A stretch of 64,000 nucleotides of DNA from positions 1-64,000 of the forward strand of contig JADZCC010000023.1 of assembly GCA_020851785.1 (NCBI GenBank). The letters are read 5' to 3'. This DNA comes from Anaerolineales bacterium (lineage in GTDB: Bacteria; Chloroflexota; Anaerolineae; Anaerolineales; Villigracilaceae). The notes beneath the pieces are model-generated. The model saw only the letters and a program-made list of their open reading frames with translations, was not told the DNA's origin and did not search any database. Position 1 is the first letter of the stretch. Every line of letters starts with the position of its first letter. Shown piece after piece: positions 7,305 to 16,163 of this stretch. Both the position numbers and the translations under genes were made by a program.

Positions 7305-8742
7305 ATTCGATCTTTTCGATGGGCTTGACGATTGCAAAATACAACACGCGCTGGGTCGTTTCCGTCAGCCGGTGGGAATGCGCGGGACGATACCCAGGCA
7401 CCCAGACGATGGAATCTCCCGAAGTTAAGAGCGGCCAATGCTCGCGCGCGCGTTGCGGCATTTTTTCGTTGACCATAAAGTCTGAAAGCTTTTGCGTATG
7501 ACCATCCATGCCCAGCGGCTCAAATTGATCTCCCGGCCGCCGCACGCGTAAGGCCAAAGGCTCGGTCAACGTATCCGCATCCAACCAGACCTGAAATTGG
7601 TCCTCGTTGTTTTGAGCTTCTTCCTGCGCCAAAGCCGGGATGCGCCACTGCTCAGCGGTGAATTTCCAGCCTGCGGCCAACTCTAACTGGCCGGGCAATT
7701 CCACGTCATAGGATTGATCCGTCAACATTTGGGGCCATAAATTAAAGGCCAACTTTGCGTCGGGCGTGCAAACGTAGGCTTTCTGCAATTCAACGAAGAG
7801 ATACAAGCCGCCTTTTAAGTTAACCCGCGTGGCAGGGCCGGGGTGATTAATCAGGTGAACAGCCCGCTCCAACGTCGCGAAGGCCACATCCATGCCTGGG
7901 CGGAGGCGAAGCATGGCTTGTTTGAGCAGGTTGCGTTGGAGTCCGAGCGAACTTTGCGCCAGGCGTTCAAGGTCGAAGACAATCTCTTCGTCTCCCATTT
8001 CCAGCAGGCAATGTTCCCATGAAAACTGCATGGCTTCGTTCAAAAAAGCATAATCGCTCTTCAGCGCCTGCGCCATGCGTTGAACCGCCTCCCGAAATTT
8101 CGGGTTGTAGCTTTCCAAGGTGGGAAGTAGTAAATGGCGAATTCGATTCCGCTGAAAATTCATGGAGTCGTTGCTCGCGTCGTATTGCGGGCGCAGGCTG
8201 TTGGCAGAACAAAACAACACGGTTTCTTCGCGCCAATAATTCAACAACGGGCGGACAATGGGGATTTCCGCATCAAACGTTTCAATGACCGAGCGCGAAA
8301 GCATGCCTTTTAAACCGGCCAGTCCACTGCCGCGCAAAAAGTGCATCAGCACGGTTTCCACCTGATCGTCTGCCGTGTGGCCCACTGCCACCGCCTGAGC
8401 GTTGCGGGCGCGCGCCAGTTCAAATAGAAAACGGTAACGCAAATTGCGGGCCGCTTCTTCGATGGAAAGTTTTTCTTCCTCGGCGTAGGCGCGCACGTCC
8501 GCTCCGTCAATCACCGAGCCAAGCATCAGGCGCGTGGCGGTTTTTTCCACCACCCGGGCATCCTGCGCGGAATCTGAGCGAAGCTGATGATTGAAGTGCG
8601 CGACAATCAGCGGGTAACCCGCCTGACGCAAGGCTTCCATCAGGCACAGGCTATCCGGCCCGCCGGAAACGCCCACGACAATGGGACGCCCCTTAACGAG
8701 TTGGCAGTCCTCGCGCAAAACGGCTTCAAAATTTTCAAGCAT
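7303..8742 (-). CDS. tilS: tRNA(Ile)-lysidine synthase
   Basis: 479 residues. TilS attaches lysine to C34 of the AUA-reading tRNA-Ile using ATP. The PP-loop SGGPDS is at residues 26-31, followed by the N-type ATP pyrophosphatase domain with HFNHQLR and HTADDQVETVLM. The C-terminal substrate-binding part has the usual RRPGDQF and LSDFM motifs (last quarter). Length and domain order fit bacterial TilS with its C-terminal domain. The start is 4 bases after the end of the epimerase gene upstream, indicating cotranscription. Confidence 0.95.
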   Translation of the reverse strand: MLENFEAVLREDCQLVKGRPIVVGVSGGPDSLCLMEALRQAGYPLIVAHFNHQLRSDSAQDARVVEKTATRLMLGSVIDGADVRAYAEEEKLSIEEAARNLRYRFLFELARARNAQAVAVGHTADDQVETVLMHFLRGSGLAGLKGMLSRSVIETFDAEIPIVRPLLNYWREETVLFCSANSLRPQYDASNDSMNFQRNRIRHLLLPTLESYNPKFREAVQRMAQALKSDYAFLNEAMQFSWEHCLLEMGDEEIVFDLERLAQSSLGLQRNLLKQAMLRLRPGMDVAFATLERAVHLINHPGPATRVNLKGGLYLFVELQKAYVCTPDAKLAFNLWPQMLTDQSYDVELPGQLELAAGWKFTAEQWRIPALAQEEAQNNEDQFQVWLDADTLTEPLALRVRRPGDQFEPLGMDGHTQKLSDFMVNEKMPQRAREHWPLLTSGDSIVWVPGYRPAHSHRLTETTQRVLYFAIVKPIEKIE

Positions 8743-8746
8743 GGTT

Positions 8747-9151
8747 TTAGATTTGATATAGCTCTACGAGCGCGCCGCCGGTGGCTTCGGGATGAATAAA
8801 GGCATATTGTTTGCCGTCCGCCGCGACGCGCGGCTCTTCGTTAATCAGCCGCACGTTTTTTTCTTTGAGCTGGGTCAGCAAGCCTTGCAGATCGTCCACT
8901 TCCAGGCAGATGTGGTGCATGCCCGGGCCGCGTTTGGCCAAATATTTGGCGAGGCCCGAATCTTCCGTGGTGGGGCGGACGAGTTCAATCTCTGCGCCAG
9001 CGATGGGCAGAAAAGCGACTTGCGCGTGTTCTGCGGGAACGTCGCGCAATTCATGCAGTTCAATGCCGAGGGCGTCACGCCAGAAGGTCAGCGCTTTTTC
9101 CACGTCGTCCACGACGACCGCCACATGATGAATAGCTTTTATTTTTGGCAT
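8747..9151 (-). CDS. mce: methylmalonyl-CoA epimerase
   Basis: 134 residues, a VOC-fold (glyoxalase/dioxygenase superfamily) protein. Features typical of the epimerase are HHVAVVVDD at 8-16, ELVRPT in the middle, GMHHICLEVDD and the closing VELYQI, carrying the metal-binding His and Glu. It interconverts (S)- and (R)-methylmalonyl-CoA in the propionate/succinate pathway. The mutase that uses the product is encoded in this same window (62323-63975). It lies directly upstream of tilS with a 4-base gap. Confidence 0.9.
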   Translation of the reverse strand: MPKIKAIHHVAVVVDDVEKALTFWRDALGIELHELRDVPAEHAQVAFLPIAGAEIELVRPTTEDSGLAKYLAKRGPGMHHICLEVDDLQGLLTQLKEKNVRLINEEPRVAADGKQYAFIHPEATGGALVELYQI

Positions 9152-9197
9152 ACTTCCTCTTTAATTGAATTTTACATCAAGACCCGCAAAGGTTTGA

Positions 9198-10553
9198 TTA
9201 CAGATTAACCAGATCGTGCATCCATTTTTTGGAGCGGAAGCGCCAGTAACTGACAAAGGCCTTGGCGACCTCCTCCAACGCGACGGATAAATAGACGTAA
9301 TAAACCGGAAGTTTGAAGACGAAGGCGGTAGTGTAGGCGACGGGGACGCCGATTAGCCAGATGGAGCAAATTTCCATGACCAGCGCAAAGCGCGTATCGC
9401 CGCCTGCGCGTAACGCGCCGATAAACGTCGCAAAGTTGAAAATGCGAATCCATAAAACGGAGGACATCATCAACATCAGCATTTGCACACTATGCGCGCC
9501 CTGCGGAGTAAGCTCGTACCAGCCAACGACGACGTGGCGAAGCGAGGAGATGAGCAAGCCCACCAGCCAGGCAAACAACACGCTGACGATGATCACCCGC
9601 CGGACGGTTTCATACGCTGAAGCTTGGTCGCCTGCGCCAATCCGATTCCCGACCATCACCGCGCAGGCGTGGCCCAATCCCATGAAGACCACAAAGGCCA
9701 ACTCTTCCATGGTGGCGTTGACGCCCACGGCGGCGATGGCGTCGGTGCTGATGTGGGCGTAAATGCCGTTATAGGTGGCAATGCCCACCGACCAGAATAA
9801 TTCATTGACCAGCGCAGGCAGGGCCGTTTTTAGCACGCGGAAGAAAAAGGGTGAGTCAAATTTGAAGAAATTCAATGGATTGCCGCTGAGCGGAGTCTTT
9901 TGAGCGTAGACAAAGATGAGGATCAAGACCAGTTCCAAAGTCCAGCCGGAAGCGGTGGCGATGGCCGCGCCGCGCACGCCCAAAGCGGGCAGGTTCAAAT
10001 TGCCGAAGATCAAGACCCATCCCAAAAAAGTTTTGAAGGCCAGGGCGCAGGCCGTCGCAATCACCGCCAGTTTGATGACTTGCACGCTTCGTAAAATGGA
10101 AATGTAGGCCGTGGCGATGGCAATCGGAATGTAGGAGAACCCGACGATTTGCAGATAGTTGACGCCAATGCGAATGACTTCTTCGTCGCTGGTGAACAGG
10201 CCCAAAACTTTGTGCGGGAAAAAGACGGCGGCGCACATGAAGATGGCGGCAATGGCGGACGAAGCGAGGAGGCTCATGCCAAAGACTTTTTGGATGGACT
10301 CGGTGTCGCGCTTGCCCCAAAATTGGGCCGTGAAAATTGCCATGCCGCTGGTCATGCCAAACAGTAAAAGGATGAGGATAAAAAAGAGTTGATTGGAAAG
10401 CCCGAGGGCGGCAATGGAGGCTTCGCCCAACTGCCCGACCATGATCACGTCGAGCATGTTGAGGGAAGCGTTAATCAATTGTTGAAGTGAAATCGGCAGG
10501 GCAATGGTGAGCAGTTCGCGCATAAAGGCGCGGTCTCGAAAAAAGGATAACAT
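9198..10553 (-). CDS. MATE family efflux transporter
   Basis: 451 residues, about 12 membrane segments in two similar halves. The N-terminus (IALPISLQQLINASLNMLD) and the VGQLGE and GNRIGAGD-type loops are typical of the NorM/DinF MATE superfamily, which exports cationic compounds in exchange for H+ or Na+. The substrate cannot be told from sequence. It stands between the epimerase gene and the glycosyltransferase gene on the same strand. Confidence 0.9.
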   Translation of the reverse strand: MLSFFRDRAFMRELLTIALPISLQQLINASLNMLDVIMVGQLGEASIAALGLSNQLFFILILLLFGMTSGMAIFTAQFWGKRDTESIQKVFGMSLLASSAIAAIFMCAAVFFPHKVLGLFTSDEEVIRIGVNYLQIVGFSYIPIAIATAYISILRSVQVIKLAVIATACALAFKTFLGWVLIFGNLNLPALGVRGAAIATASGWTLELVLILIFVYAQKTPLSGNPLNFFKFDSPFFFRVLKTALPALVNELFWSVGIATYNGIYAHISTDAIAAVGVNATMEELAFVVFMGLGHACAVMVGNRIGAGDQASAYETVRRVIIVSVLFAWLVGLLISSLRHVVVGWYELTPQGAHSVQMLMLMMSSVLWIRIFNFATFIGALRAGGDTRFALVMEICSIWLIGVPVAYTTAFVFKLPVYYVYLSVALEEVAKAFVSYWRFRSKKWMHDLVNL

Positions 10554-10630
10554 GAGTTGGTTCCAGATAAAGGTTTGGTTTGATTAGGGATAAAAATGGC
10601 GCGCCTTTGAGAAAAGTCAGACGAGCGGAT

Positions 10631-10661
10631 AAAAAACCGTTGAACGAACTCCGCTCAACGG
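10631..10661 (-). terminator. terminator of the thrC-permease-GT2 group
   Basis: Stem CCGTTGA/TCAACGG (10655-10661 with 10637-10643, loop 11), followed on the minus strand by a run of six T. It lies just after the GT2 stop. Confidence 0.7.
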
Positions 10662-10678
10662 CCAACTTCACGCGAAGG

Positions 10679-11611
10679 TTATTCCTCCTCCGGCGCCTCG
10701 CGGACGATGTACAACGGGCGGCCTTTGGCTTCGTCGTACAGGCGCCCAATGTATTCGCCGAGAATGCCCAGCGAAATCAACTGCACGCCGCCGAGAAACA
10801 GCACCGAAATTAACGTGGTGGTTTGGCCTTCAAAAGAGTGCGAACCCGCCAGCCGCAAAATGGCGATGACTGGAATCGCCAAAATGGAGAGTCCCGCCAG
10901 CGTGAAGCCAAAATATGTGGCCACCTGTAACGGAAAATAGGAAAAGCCGGTGATGGCGTTCAGGGCCAGCCGCAACATTTTGCTAAACGGATATTTCGTC
11001 ACGCCCGCCACACGGGCCGCGCGTTTATAAGGTACGCCAATTTGCTTAAACCCCACCCAGGCAGACATGCCGCGCGGAAAGCGATGGCGTTCCTTCATTT
11101 GTTTGAGGACATTGACCACTTTGCGATCCATCAGGCGGAAGTCGCCGGTATCCACGGGAATCTTCACGTCGGTGATGCTGTAAATGAGGCGGTAGAACAT
11201 GGCGGCGGTGAATTTTTTGAACCAGGTTTCGCCTTCGCGTTCGCTTCGCACCGCGTAAACGACTTCGTAGCCTTCCTTCCATTTTTTGGCCAATTCAAGA
11301 ATCACTTCCGGCGGGTCTTGCAAGTCGGCGTCAATGATCACCATCGCGGCGCCGCGAGCGTAATCCCACCCGGCGGTGATGGCCACCTGATGGCCAAAGT
11401 TGCGGGCGAAGATCACCGGACGAATCGTTGAGTCCGCGGCGGCCAGTTCACGAATTTTTTCGGTGGAGCCGTCGGTGGAGCCGTCGTCCACCAAGATCAA
11501 TTCCCAGGGTTCGCCGGAGGAATCCATCACGCCTTTGACGCGGCGATGCAATTCCGGCAGGTTGTCGATCTCGTTATAAATGGGGGCAATGATTGAATAG
11601 GTAATTTTCAT
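10679..11611 (-). CDS. GT2 family polyprenyl-phosphate glycosyltransferase (GtrB/DPM1-like)
   Basis: 310 residues. The N-terminal GT-A domain has VDDGSTDGS at 41-49, DADLQDPPE near 94 and the QMKERHRF region. Two membrane segments follow (about 230-255 and 265-290). This is the architecture of bactoprenol-phosphate glucosyl/mannosyl transferases, which load a sugar on a lipid carrier at the cytoplasmic face for a GT-C enzyme. GT-C-like proteins are encoded in this window at 19051 and 34029, but not next to it. Its ATG overlaps the stop of the AI-2E-family gene (ATGA). Confidence 0.9.
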   Translation of the reverse strand: MKITYSIIAPIYNEIDNLPELHRRVKGVMDSSGEPWELILVDDGSTDGSTEKIRELAAADSTIRPVIFARNFGHQVAITAGWDYARGAAMVIIDADLQDPPEVILELAKKWKEGYEVVYAVRSEREGETWFKKFTAAMFYRLIYSITDVKIPVDTGDFRLMDRKVVNVLKQMKERHRFPRGMSAWVGFKQIGVPYKRAARVAGVTKYPFSKMLRLALNAITGFSYFPLQVATYFGFTLAGLSILAIPVIAILRLAGSHSFEGQTTTLISVLFLGGVQLISLGILGEYIGRLYDEAKGRPLYIVREAPEEE

Positions 11612-12795
11612 CAGTTCTTTTTCCGCCGATTCGGTAGGAGTAAATTTGTTTTGCGCTTTCGTTCCAGCTTTTCAGGAGGCGCGACGAATTGCTGTTCGCC
11701 ATCGTCTGCAAAGGGCGGCAAACCCAGCACGCGACGGCGCAAATATTCCATAATCACAATCACGGAAGCCAGCAAAGGCACGATCAACAATGCGCCCATG
11801 ATGCCTTCCAAGAGTGTGGCGGCCATAATGGCGATAAAAATTACGCCTTCGTTCATGTGCAAACTGCGCCCCATGATGATTGGGCGCACGAAGAAATTTT
11901 TGAGGTTAATCAACACCAGGTACACGGCCAACGTCAGCCCGGCCATGAAAATCTTATTCAAGCCTGGGTCGTCCGAAAGCCGAATCCAGGTGGAGCCTTC
12001 CAGCAGGGCCACGCCTACCGCCAGCGCCGCGGCCAAAAACGGGCCCACGTCTGGAACCAACGTAAACAGGCCCGCCAACACGCCCAACACCAGCGCGCCT
12101 GGAATGCCCAGAATCACCCAGGCAATCGTGAAGACGATGCCGACGACGATCATCAAAACGATCTGTCCGCGCAGGTAGGCGATCCACACATTCCGCAGGC
12201 GTTTGTATAACTCGCGCATATCGTCGTGATAGTCCGGCGGGGCCAGGTGAATCATCCACTCGCGCATGTTAGGCCATTCGCTCATTAGCAAATAAATCGT
12301 CACCAAAACCACCAGAAACCATAAAATATTTACCGACGTGGTTTTCAACAAACTCAGCAGTTCAGCCGGCAGGGGCGTGAGGACGGAATCTTGTAAATGC
12401 GCGAGCGACTCGCCCAATTGCTCAAAATGAAAAGTCATGCCGCCAAGTTGAATGGGGTCTAAAAACAAGTCGCGCAATTCTGCCGAAAGGTTGAGCAGGT
12501 CGCGCAGGACGATTTGAATTTCATTGAAGAAGATCGGCATGAGCGTGGCGGGAATGCCGATTAAGAAAATCAGCGCGGAAAAATACACCACGTTCACCGC
12601 AACCGCGCGCGAAAGCCTGGCGCGTTCCATCAACACCGTTACCGCCGGGCTGATCAGGTACGCCACAAAGGCCGCAATGATGATCATCTTCATGGCTTCG
12701 TGCGCGTAAAACAAAAACGCCACCAGCCCCAAAAAAATAATCAGCCCCACGGCGTAACGAAACGGCAAACTCCACTGCTTGATTTTTTTACTCAT
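11611..12795 (-). CDS. AI-2E family transporter (PerM/YdiK type)
   Basis: 394 residues, about eight membrane segments with a hydrophilic middle portion and a basic C-terminal tail (KRKTNLLLPNRRKKN). The stretch VPDVGPFLAA and the closing hydrophobic block LLEGIMGALLIVPLLASV are typical of PF01594. Family members export autoinducer-2 or act as Na+/H+ antiporters, so the substrate is open. It overlaps thrC upstream and the GT2 gene downstream by 4 bases each. Confidence 0.88.
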   Translation of the reverse strand: MSKKIKQWSLPFRYAVGLIIFLGLVAFLFYAHEAMKMIIIAAFVAYLISPAVTVLMERARLSRAVAVNVVYFSALIFLIGIPATLMPIFFNEIQIVLRDLLNLSAELRDLFLDPIQLGGMTFHFEQLGESLAHLQDSVLTPLPAELLSLLKTTSVNILWFLVVLVTIYLLMSEWPNMREWMIHLAPPDYHDDMRELYKRLRNVWIAYLRGQIVLMIVVGIVFTIAWVILGIPGALVLGVLAGLFTLVPDVGPFLAAALAVGVALLEGSTWIRLSDDPGLNKIFMAGLTLAVYLVLINLKNFFVRPIIMGRSLHMNEGVIFIAIMAATLLEGIMGALLIVPLLASVIVIMEYLRRRVLGLPPFADDGEQQFVAPPEKLERKRKTNLLLPNRRKKN

Positions 12796-14060
12796 AAGAT
12801 TTTTTTCACCGCTTCTAAAGTTGGCTCAACGATCGGGGCGGAGGGAACCGCCTGCAGGGCCGCGCGCACGTCTTTCAATCCGCTCCCTGTGTTTAATACC
12901 AAAACTGGAGTCGCGCTTCCAACCGCGCCCGAAGCGACTCCTTTGACCAAACCGGCATAAGCCACCGCCCCGGCCGGTTCGGCAAAGACGCCCACCCGCC
13001 CCAGTTCGGCAATCGCCTGAAGGATTTCCGCGTCTGAAACGGTGATGTACGTCCCGTCGGTTTCTTTGGCGGCGCGCACAGCGCGCACGCCATCCCGTGG
13101 GTAATTTACCGAAACGCTATCGGCAATCGTCTTGGCGTCCACGGGTTGAATGGCCTCGGTGTTTGCCTGAAAAGCCTGCGCCACAGCGGCAGAGCCTTCG
13201 GCCTGCACGCCAATGATGCGCGGCAGGGTTTCGATCCAACCCAGGGCCAGCAATTCTTTGAAGCCTTTATGAATTCCAGAAATAATATTGCCGTCGCCCA
13301 CCGAGACAAAAATTGTCAGCGTCGGGTGGTTATTCAACGGGCTATCCTGCTGATGCCAGTCCCGATGCGCTTCGAGCCACCACTCCCAAATTTCAAAAGC
13401 GGCGGTCTTTTTGCCTTCCAGCGTAAAAGGATTATAGCCGGTGTTCCGACAGTACCAGCCAAACTCTTGGGAGGTTTTAATACTTAAGTCAAACGCGTCG
13501 TCATAATTACCGTCCACCAAAATTACTTTGGCGCCAAACACCAGCAGTTGGGCCACTTTGGCAGGCGGAGCGGATTTGGGAGCGAAGATCACCGCTTGTT
13601 GATGAACTGCGGCAGACATACCCGCAAGGGCCGCGCCCGCGTTCCCCGTAGAAGCCGCGACCACGACCTGGGCTTTCAACTCCTGCGCGCGCGCCACCAC
13701 CACCGCCGAGGCGCGGTCCTTGAACGAGGCGGTTGGGTTGCGCGATTCGTCCTTGACCCATACATGTTGCAGACCTAGTTTTTCCGCGAGGCGCGGCATT
13801 TTGAAGACGGGCGTCCAACCGGCAATATGCAAGGGCGTATCTTCGCCTTTGGGCTGATTCACAGGTAAAAACGGCTCGTAGCGCCAGAGCGAAGTGACCC
13901 GCCGATTGGTAATGTCTTCAGCCTGATATTTCTTGCGAATGGCTTTGTAGTCAAGGATGACGTCCAAATTCCCGCCGTCTGCGGGGCAGGTGTAAGCGAC
14001 CTGTCCGGGCAGGTATTCCGAAGCGCAGAGCGAACATTTGTAGCCGATAAAACTCTTCAT
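12792..14060 (-). CDS. thrC: threonine synthase
   Basis: 422 residues, a PLP fold-type II enzyme converting O-phosphohomoserine to threonine. The PLP lysine is K114 in NPTASFKDR. The phosphate-binding STGNAGAAL block and the VSVGDGNI loop follow. An N-terminal three-Cys knuckle (C9, C12, C25) resembles the zinc-ribbon seen in many bacterial and archaeal threonine synthases, with the fourth Cys not evident. It leads a three-gene overlapping run with the AI-2E and GT2 genes, which have no obvious link to threonine synthesis. Confidence 0.92.
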   Translation of the reverse strand: MKSFIGYKCSLCASEYLPGQVAYTCPADGGNLDVILDYKAIRKKYQAEDITNRRVTSLWRYEPFLPVNQPKGEDTPLHIAGWTPVFKMPRLAEKLGLQHVWVKDESRNPTASFKDRASAVVVARAQELKAQVVVAASTGNAGAALAGMSAAVHQQAVIFAPKSAPPAKVAQLLVFGAKVILVDGNYDDAFDLSIKTSQEFGWYCRNTGYNPFTLEGKKTAAFEIWEWWLEAHRDWHQQDSPLNNHPTLTIFVSVGDGNIISGIHKGFKELLALGWIETLPRIIGVQAEGSAAVAQAFQANTEAIQPVDAKTIADSVSVNYPRDGVRAVRAAKETDGTYITVSDAEILQAIAELGRVGVFAEPAGAVAYAGLVKGVASGAVGSATPVLVLNTGSGLKDVRAALQAVPSAPIVEPTLEAVKKIL

Positions 14061-14083
14061 CTTGGCGATGATTTTATCAGATG

Positions 14084-14112
14084 AAATAAAAACCTCCGAA
14101 GGTTTTCGGAGG
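14084..14112 (-). terminator. terminator at the end of the BMP-ABC operon
   Basis: Stem CCTCCGAA/TTCGGAGG (14093-14100 with 14105-14112, 4-base loop). On the minus strand it is followed by TTTTTATT. Confidence 0.85.
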
Positions 14113-14120
14113 CGAATTAG

Positions 14121-15119
14121 TCAATCCCGTTCAAAAGGCGCGCCCAAAGCGGCGGGCGGGGACGCGCGCATGGCGCGTAACAGTTTTGCAAAAAATTTGC
14201 GCGTGGGTTCGGGCAGGAGCGCCAACATCCGCTCCACCCATTCGGTATTGCCAATGTTGACGAAGAGCAAAGTTAAAATCATCAGCGGGAACGGGGCAAC
14301 CTGCAAAACCTGCGAGGGGATTTCTGTGAACGTGGATTGCAAGACCAGTCCCAGCCATTGCAGGAACGCGAAAAGATACGCGCCAAACGCCGCTCGAGCA
14401 GGGTTCCACCCGCCGAAAATGGTAATCGCCAGGGCAATCCAACCCACGCCATCCAAGCCAGAGATGGTGCCCATCCATCCGGCGCGAATCGCCAAAGAGA
14501 AAGCCGGACCCGCCAACCCGATCAACGCCCCGCCGACGATTGTGTACACATACCGCAAGGCATTCACATTCCCGCCGCGAATATAAACCGCGGCTGGCTT
14601 CTCGCCCATGCCTTGCAAGACCAGCCCCGGACGGGTGCGATAAATCCACAGCCAGACGAGCGCAATGGAAATAAAGCTCAGGTAGGTAATCGCATCCTGC
14701 CGAAAGAACAAAACGCCGACGATTGGGAGATCGCTCAAAAAGGGAATGGGAGTTGCGGTTAAGCGCGGGCCAGTTAAACCCATGTAGGGATTTCCCAGAA
14801 AATAGGAAAGGTCGCGACAAGTGAGCGCCAGCACGAAACCAACCGCCACCTGCGATTGTTGCAAAGTGACGCTGGCAAAGGCCACAATCAGCGCCACCAG
14901 CGCGCCGATTAACGCGCCCGCCAAAAAGCCCAGCCAAAGGCTGTTGGTGTTGTACGCCACGGCAAAGCCGCCCATCGCTGAAAGCAAAATTGTGCCGTTC
15001 ATCGAAAGGTTGATGACGCCCGCGCGTTCGGAGATCGTCTCCCCCAGCACGGCAAAGACGATGGGCGCGGCCGAAGCCAAAACCCCGGCCAGCCCAATGA
15101 GCAAAGTTTCTTGAGTCAT
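14121..15119 (-). CDS. BMP-type nucleoside ABC transporter, permease (YufQ/NupQ-like)
   Basis: 332 residues, about 8-10 membrane segments. The N-terminus GETISERAGVINLSMNG is a hallmark of the second permease of BmpA-dependent nucleoside transporters (TIGR03-type BPD_transp_2). It is the last gene of a four-gene set with a second permease (3-base gap), ATPase and binding lipoprotein. It imports purine nucleosides or related solutes, which fits the purine-degrading genes immediately upstream on the same strand. Confidence 0.9.
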   Translation of the reverse strand: MTQETLLIGLAGVLASAAPIVFAVLGETISERAGVINLSMNGTILLSAMGGFAVAYNTNSLWLGFLAGALIGALVALIVAFASVTLQQSQVAVGFVLALTCRDLSYFLGNPYMGLTGPRLTATPIPFLSDLPIVGVLFFRQDAITYLSFISIALVWLWIYRTRPGLVLQGMGEKPAAVYIRGGNVNALRYVYTIVGGALIGLAGPAFSLAIRAGWMGTISGLDGVGWIALAITIFGGWNPARAAFGAYLFAFLQWLGLVLQSTFTEIPSQVLQVAPFPLMILTLLFVNIGNTEWVERMLALLPEPTRKFFAKLLRAMRASPPAALGAPFERD

Positions 15120-15122
15120 AAG

Positions 15123-16163
15123 TCAGGACGCCCGCTTGATCAATTTTTGGCGCGCGCCTTCCATCAACAAAACAAATAGAACCAACGCGCCTTGTAAAAC
15201 GCCAGAGAGCGACGAATCCAGTTTCATTACAATCGGGAGTTGAATACTGCCAATGTTTAATGCGGCAAAGAGCAGGGCCACAGGAACGGCCCAAATGGCC
15301 TGATAGTTAATCAACATGGCCACCATCAGCCCCAAATAGCCGTAGCCGCTGGAGATGGAGGGAAGCAAACGATGATAAACTGCCGCCACCTGAACAGCCC
15401 CCGCCGCCCCGGCCAACGCGCCGCAAATGAGGAATGAATAGAGCGAATAACGCCAGGTGGGAATGCCCAGCAAATAAGCGGCGCGAAAATTTTTGCCAAC
15501 CGCCTTAAGCCTTAAGCCAAAGTAGGTGCCTTGCAGGAGGAAGTAGATAATCACAATTGCAATCAACCCCAAAGCCAAAGCCCAGGGGCTCAGGCGTAAA
15601 TTCGCCAACAAGGGCAGGGAAAATTCATCCGGGAAAGGTTCGGTGCCGCTCATCGAAGCCACGCCCGGGCGCTTCCACGGGCCGAAGATCAAATAAATCG
15701 TCCAGGCCGTGGCGACGAAGTTCATCCCCAGCCCGCCAAAAATTTCATTTACGCCGCCAAAGGTTTTCAGCAGGCCGGTCAGCGCCGCCCAAATTGCGCC
15801 GCCAACCATGCCGCCTAAAATCGCCAGGACGATAATCAGGGCGGGGTTCCAGCCGCTTTCAAGGAAGAGCCGATAGACCCAGGTGGTGACGATGGCGCCC
15901 ATGACCACCTGCCCTTCCACGCCAATGTTCCACAGCCCGGCGGAGAACGTCACCAGCAAACCGGCGGTCACCAACAACAGCGGAACAAAGGCCACTAACA
16001 CTTCCGCAAATTTACGCACTGAGCCGAACGAGCCCAAAAACATATTTTTATACGCTTCCCATGGAGAGGCTCCGGCTGAAATTAAAATAATCGAGACCGC
16101 GCCAAACGCCAGGATTAACGCCGCCAGTTGAAAGGCCAAATTTTTTAGCCGCGCCTTAAGCAT
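15123..16163 (-). CDS. BMP-type nucleoside ABC transporter, permease (YufP/NupP-like)
   Basis: 346 residues from the ATG at 16163. A TTG seven codons upstream (16184) would lengthen the overlap with the ATPase gene and is less likely. About nine membrane segments. TFSAGLWNIGVEGQVVMGA is the conserved block of the larger permease of this transporter class, and EIFGGLGMNFVA follows. The ATG overlaps the ATPase stop by 8 bases. Confidence 0.88.
   Translation of the reverse strand: MLKARLKNLAFQLAALILAFGAVSIILISAGASPWEAYKNMFLGSFGSVRKFAEVLVAFVPLLLVTAGLLVTFSAGLWNIGVEGQVVMGAIVTTWVYRLFLESGWNPALIIVLAILGGMVGGAIWAALTGLLKTFGGVNEIFGGLGMNFVATAWTIYLIFGPWKRPGVASMSGTEPFPDEFSLPLLANLRLSPWALALGLIAIVIIYFLLQGTYFGLRLKAVGKNFRAAYLLGIPTWRYSLYSFLICGALAGAAGAVQVAAVYHRLLPSISSGYGYLGLMVAMLINYQAIWAVPVALLFAALNIGSIQLPIVMKLDSSLSGVLQGALVLFVLLMEGARQKLIKRAS

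Noticed and set aside
14131..15294. Long open frame (387 codons) on the minus strand overlapping the nucleoside permease genes
   Set aside because: It is a different frame over the clear permease gene at 14121-15119, has no domain, and shows the Arg/Gly-rich composition of a shadow frame.
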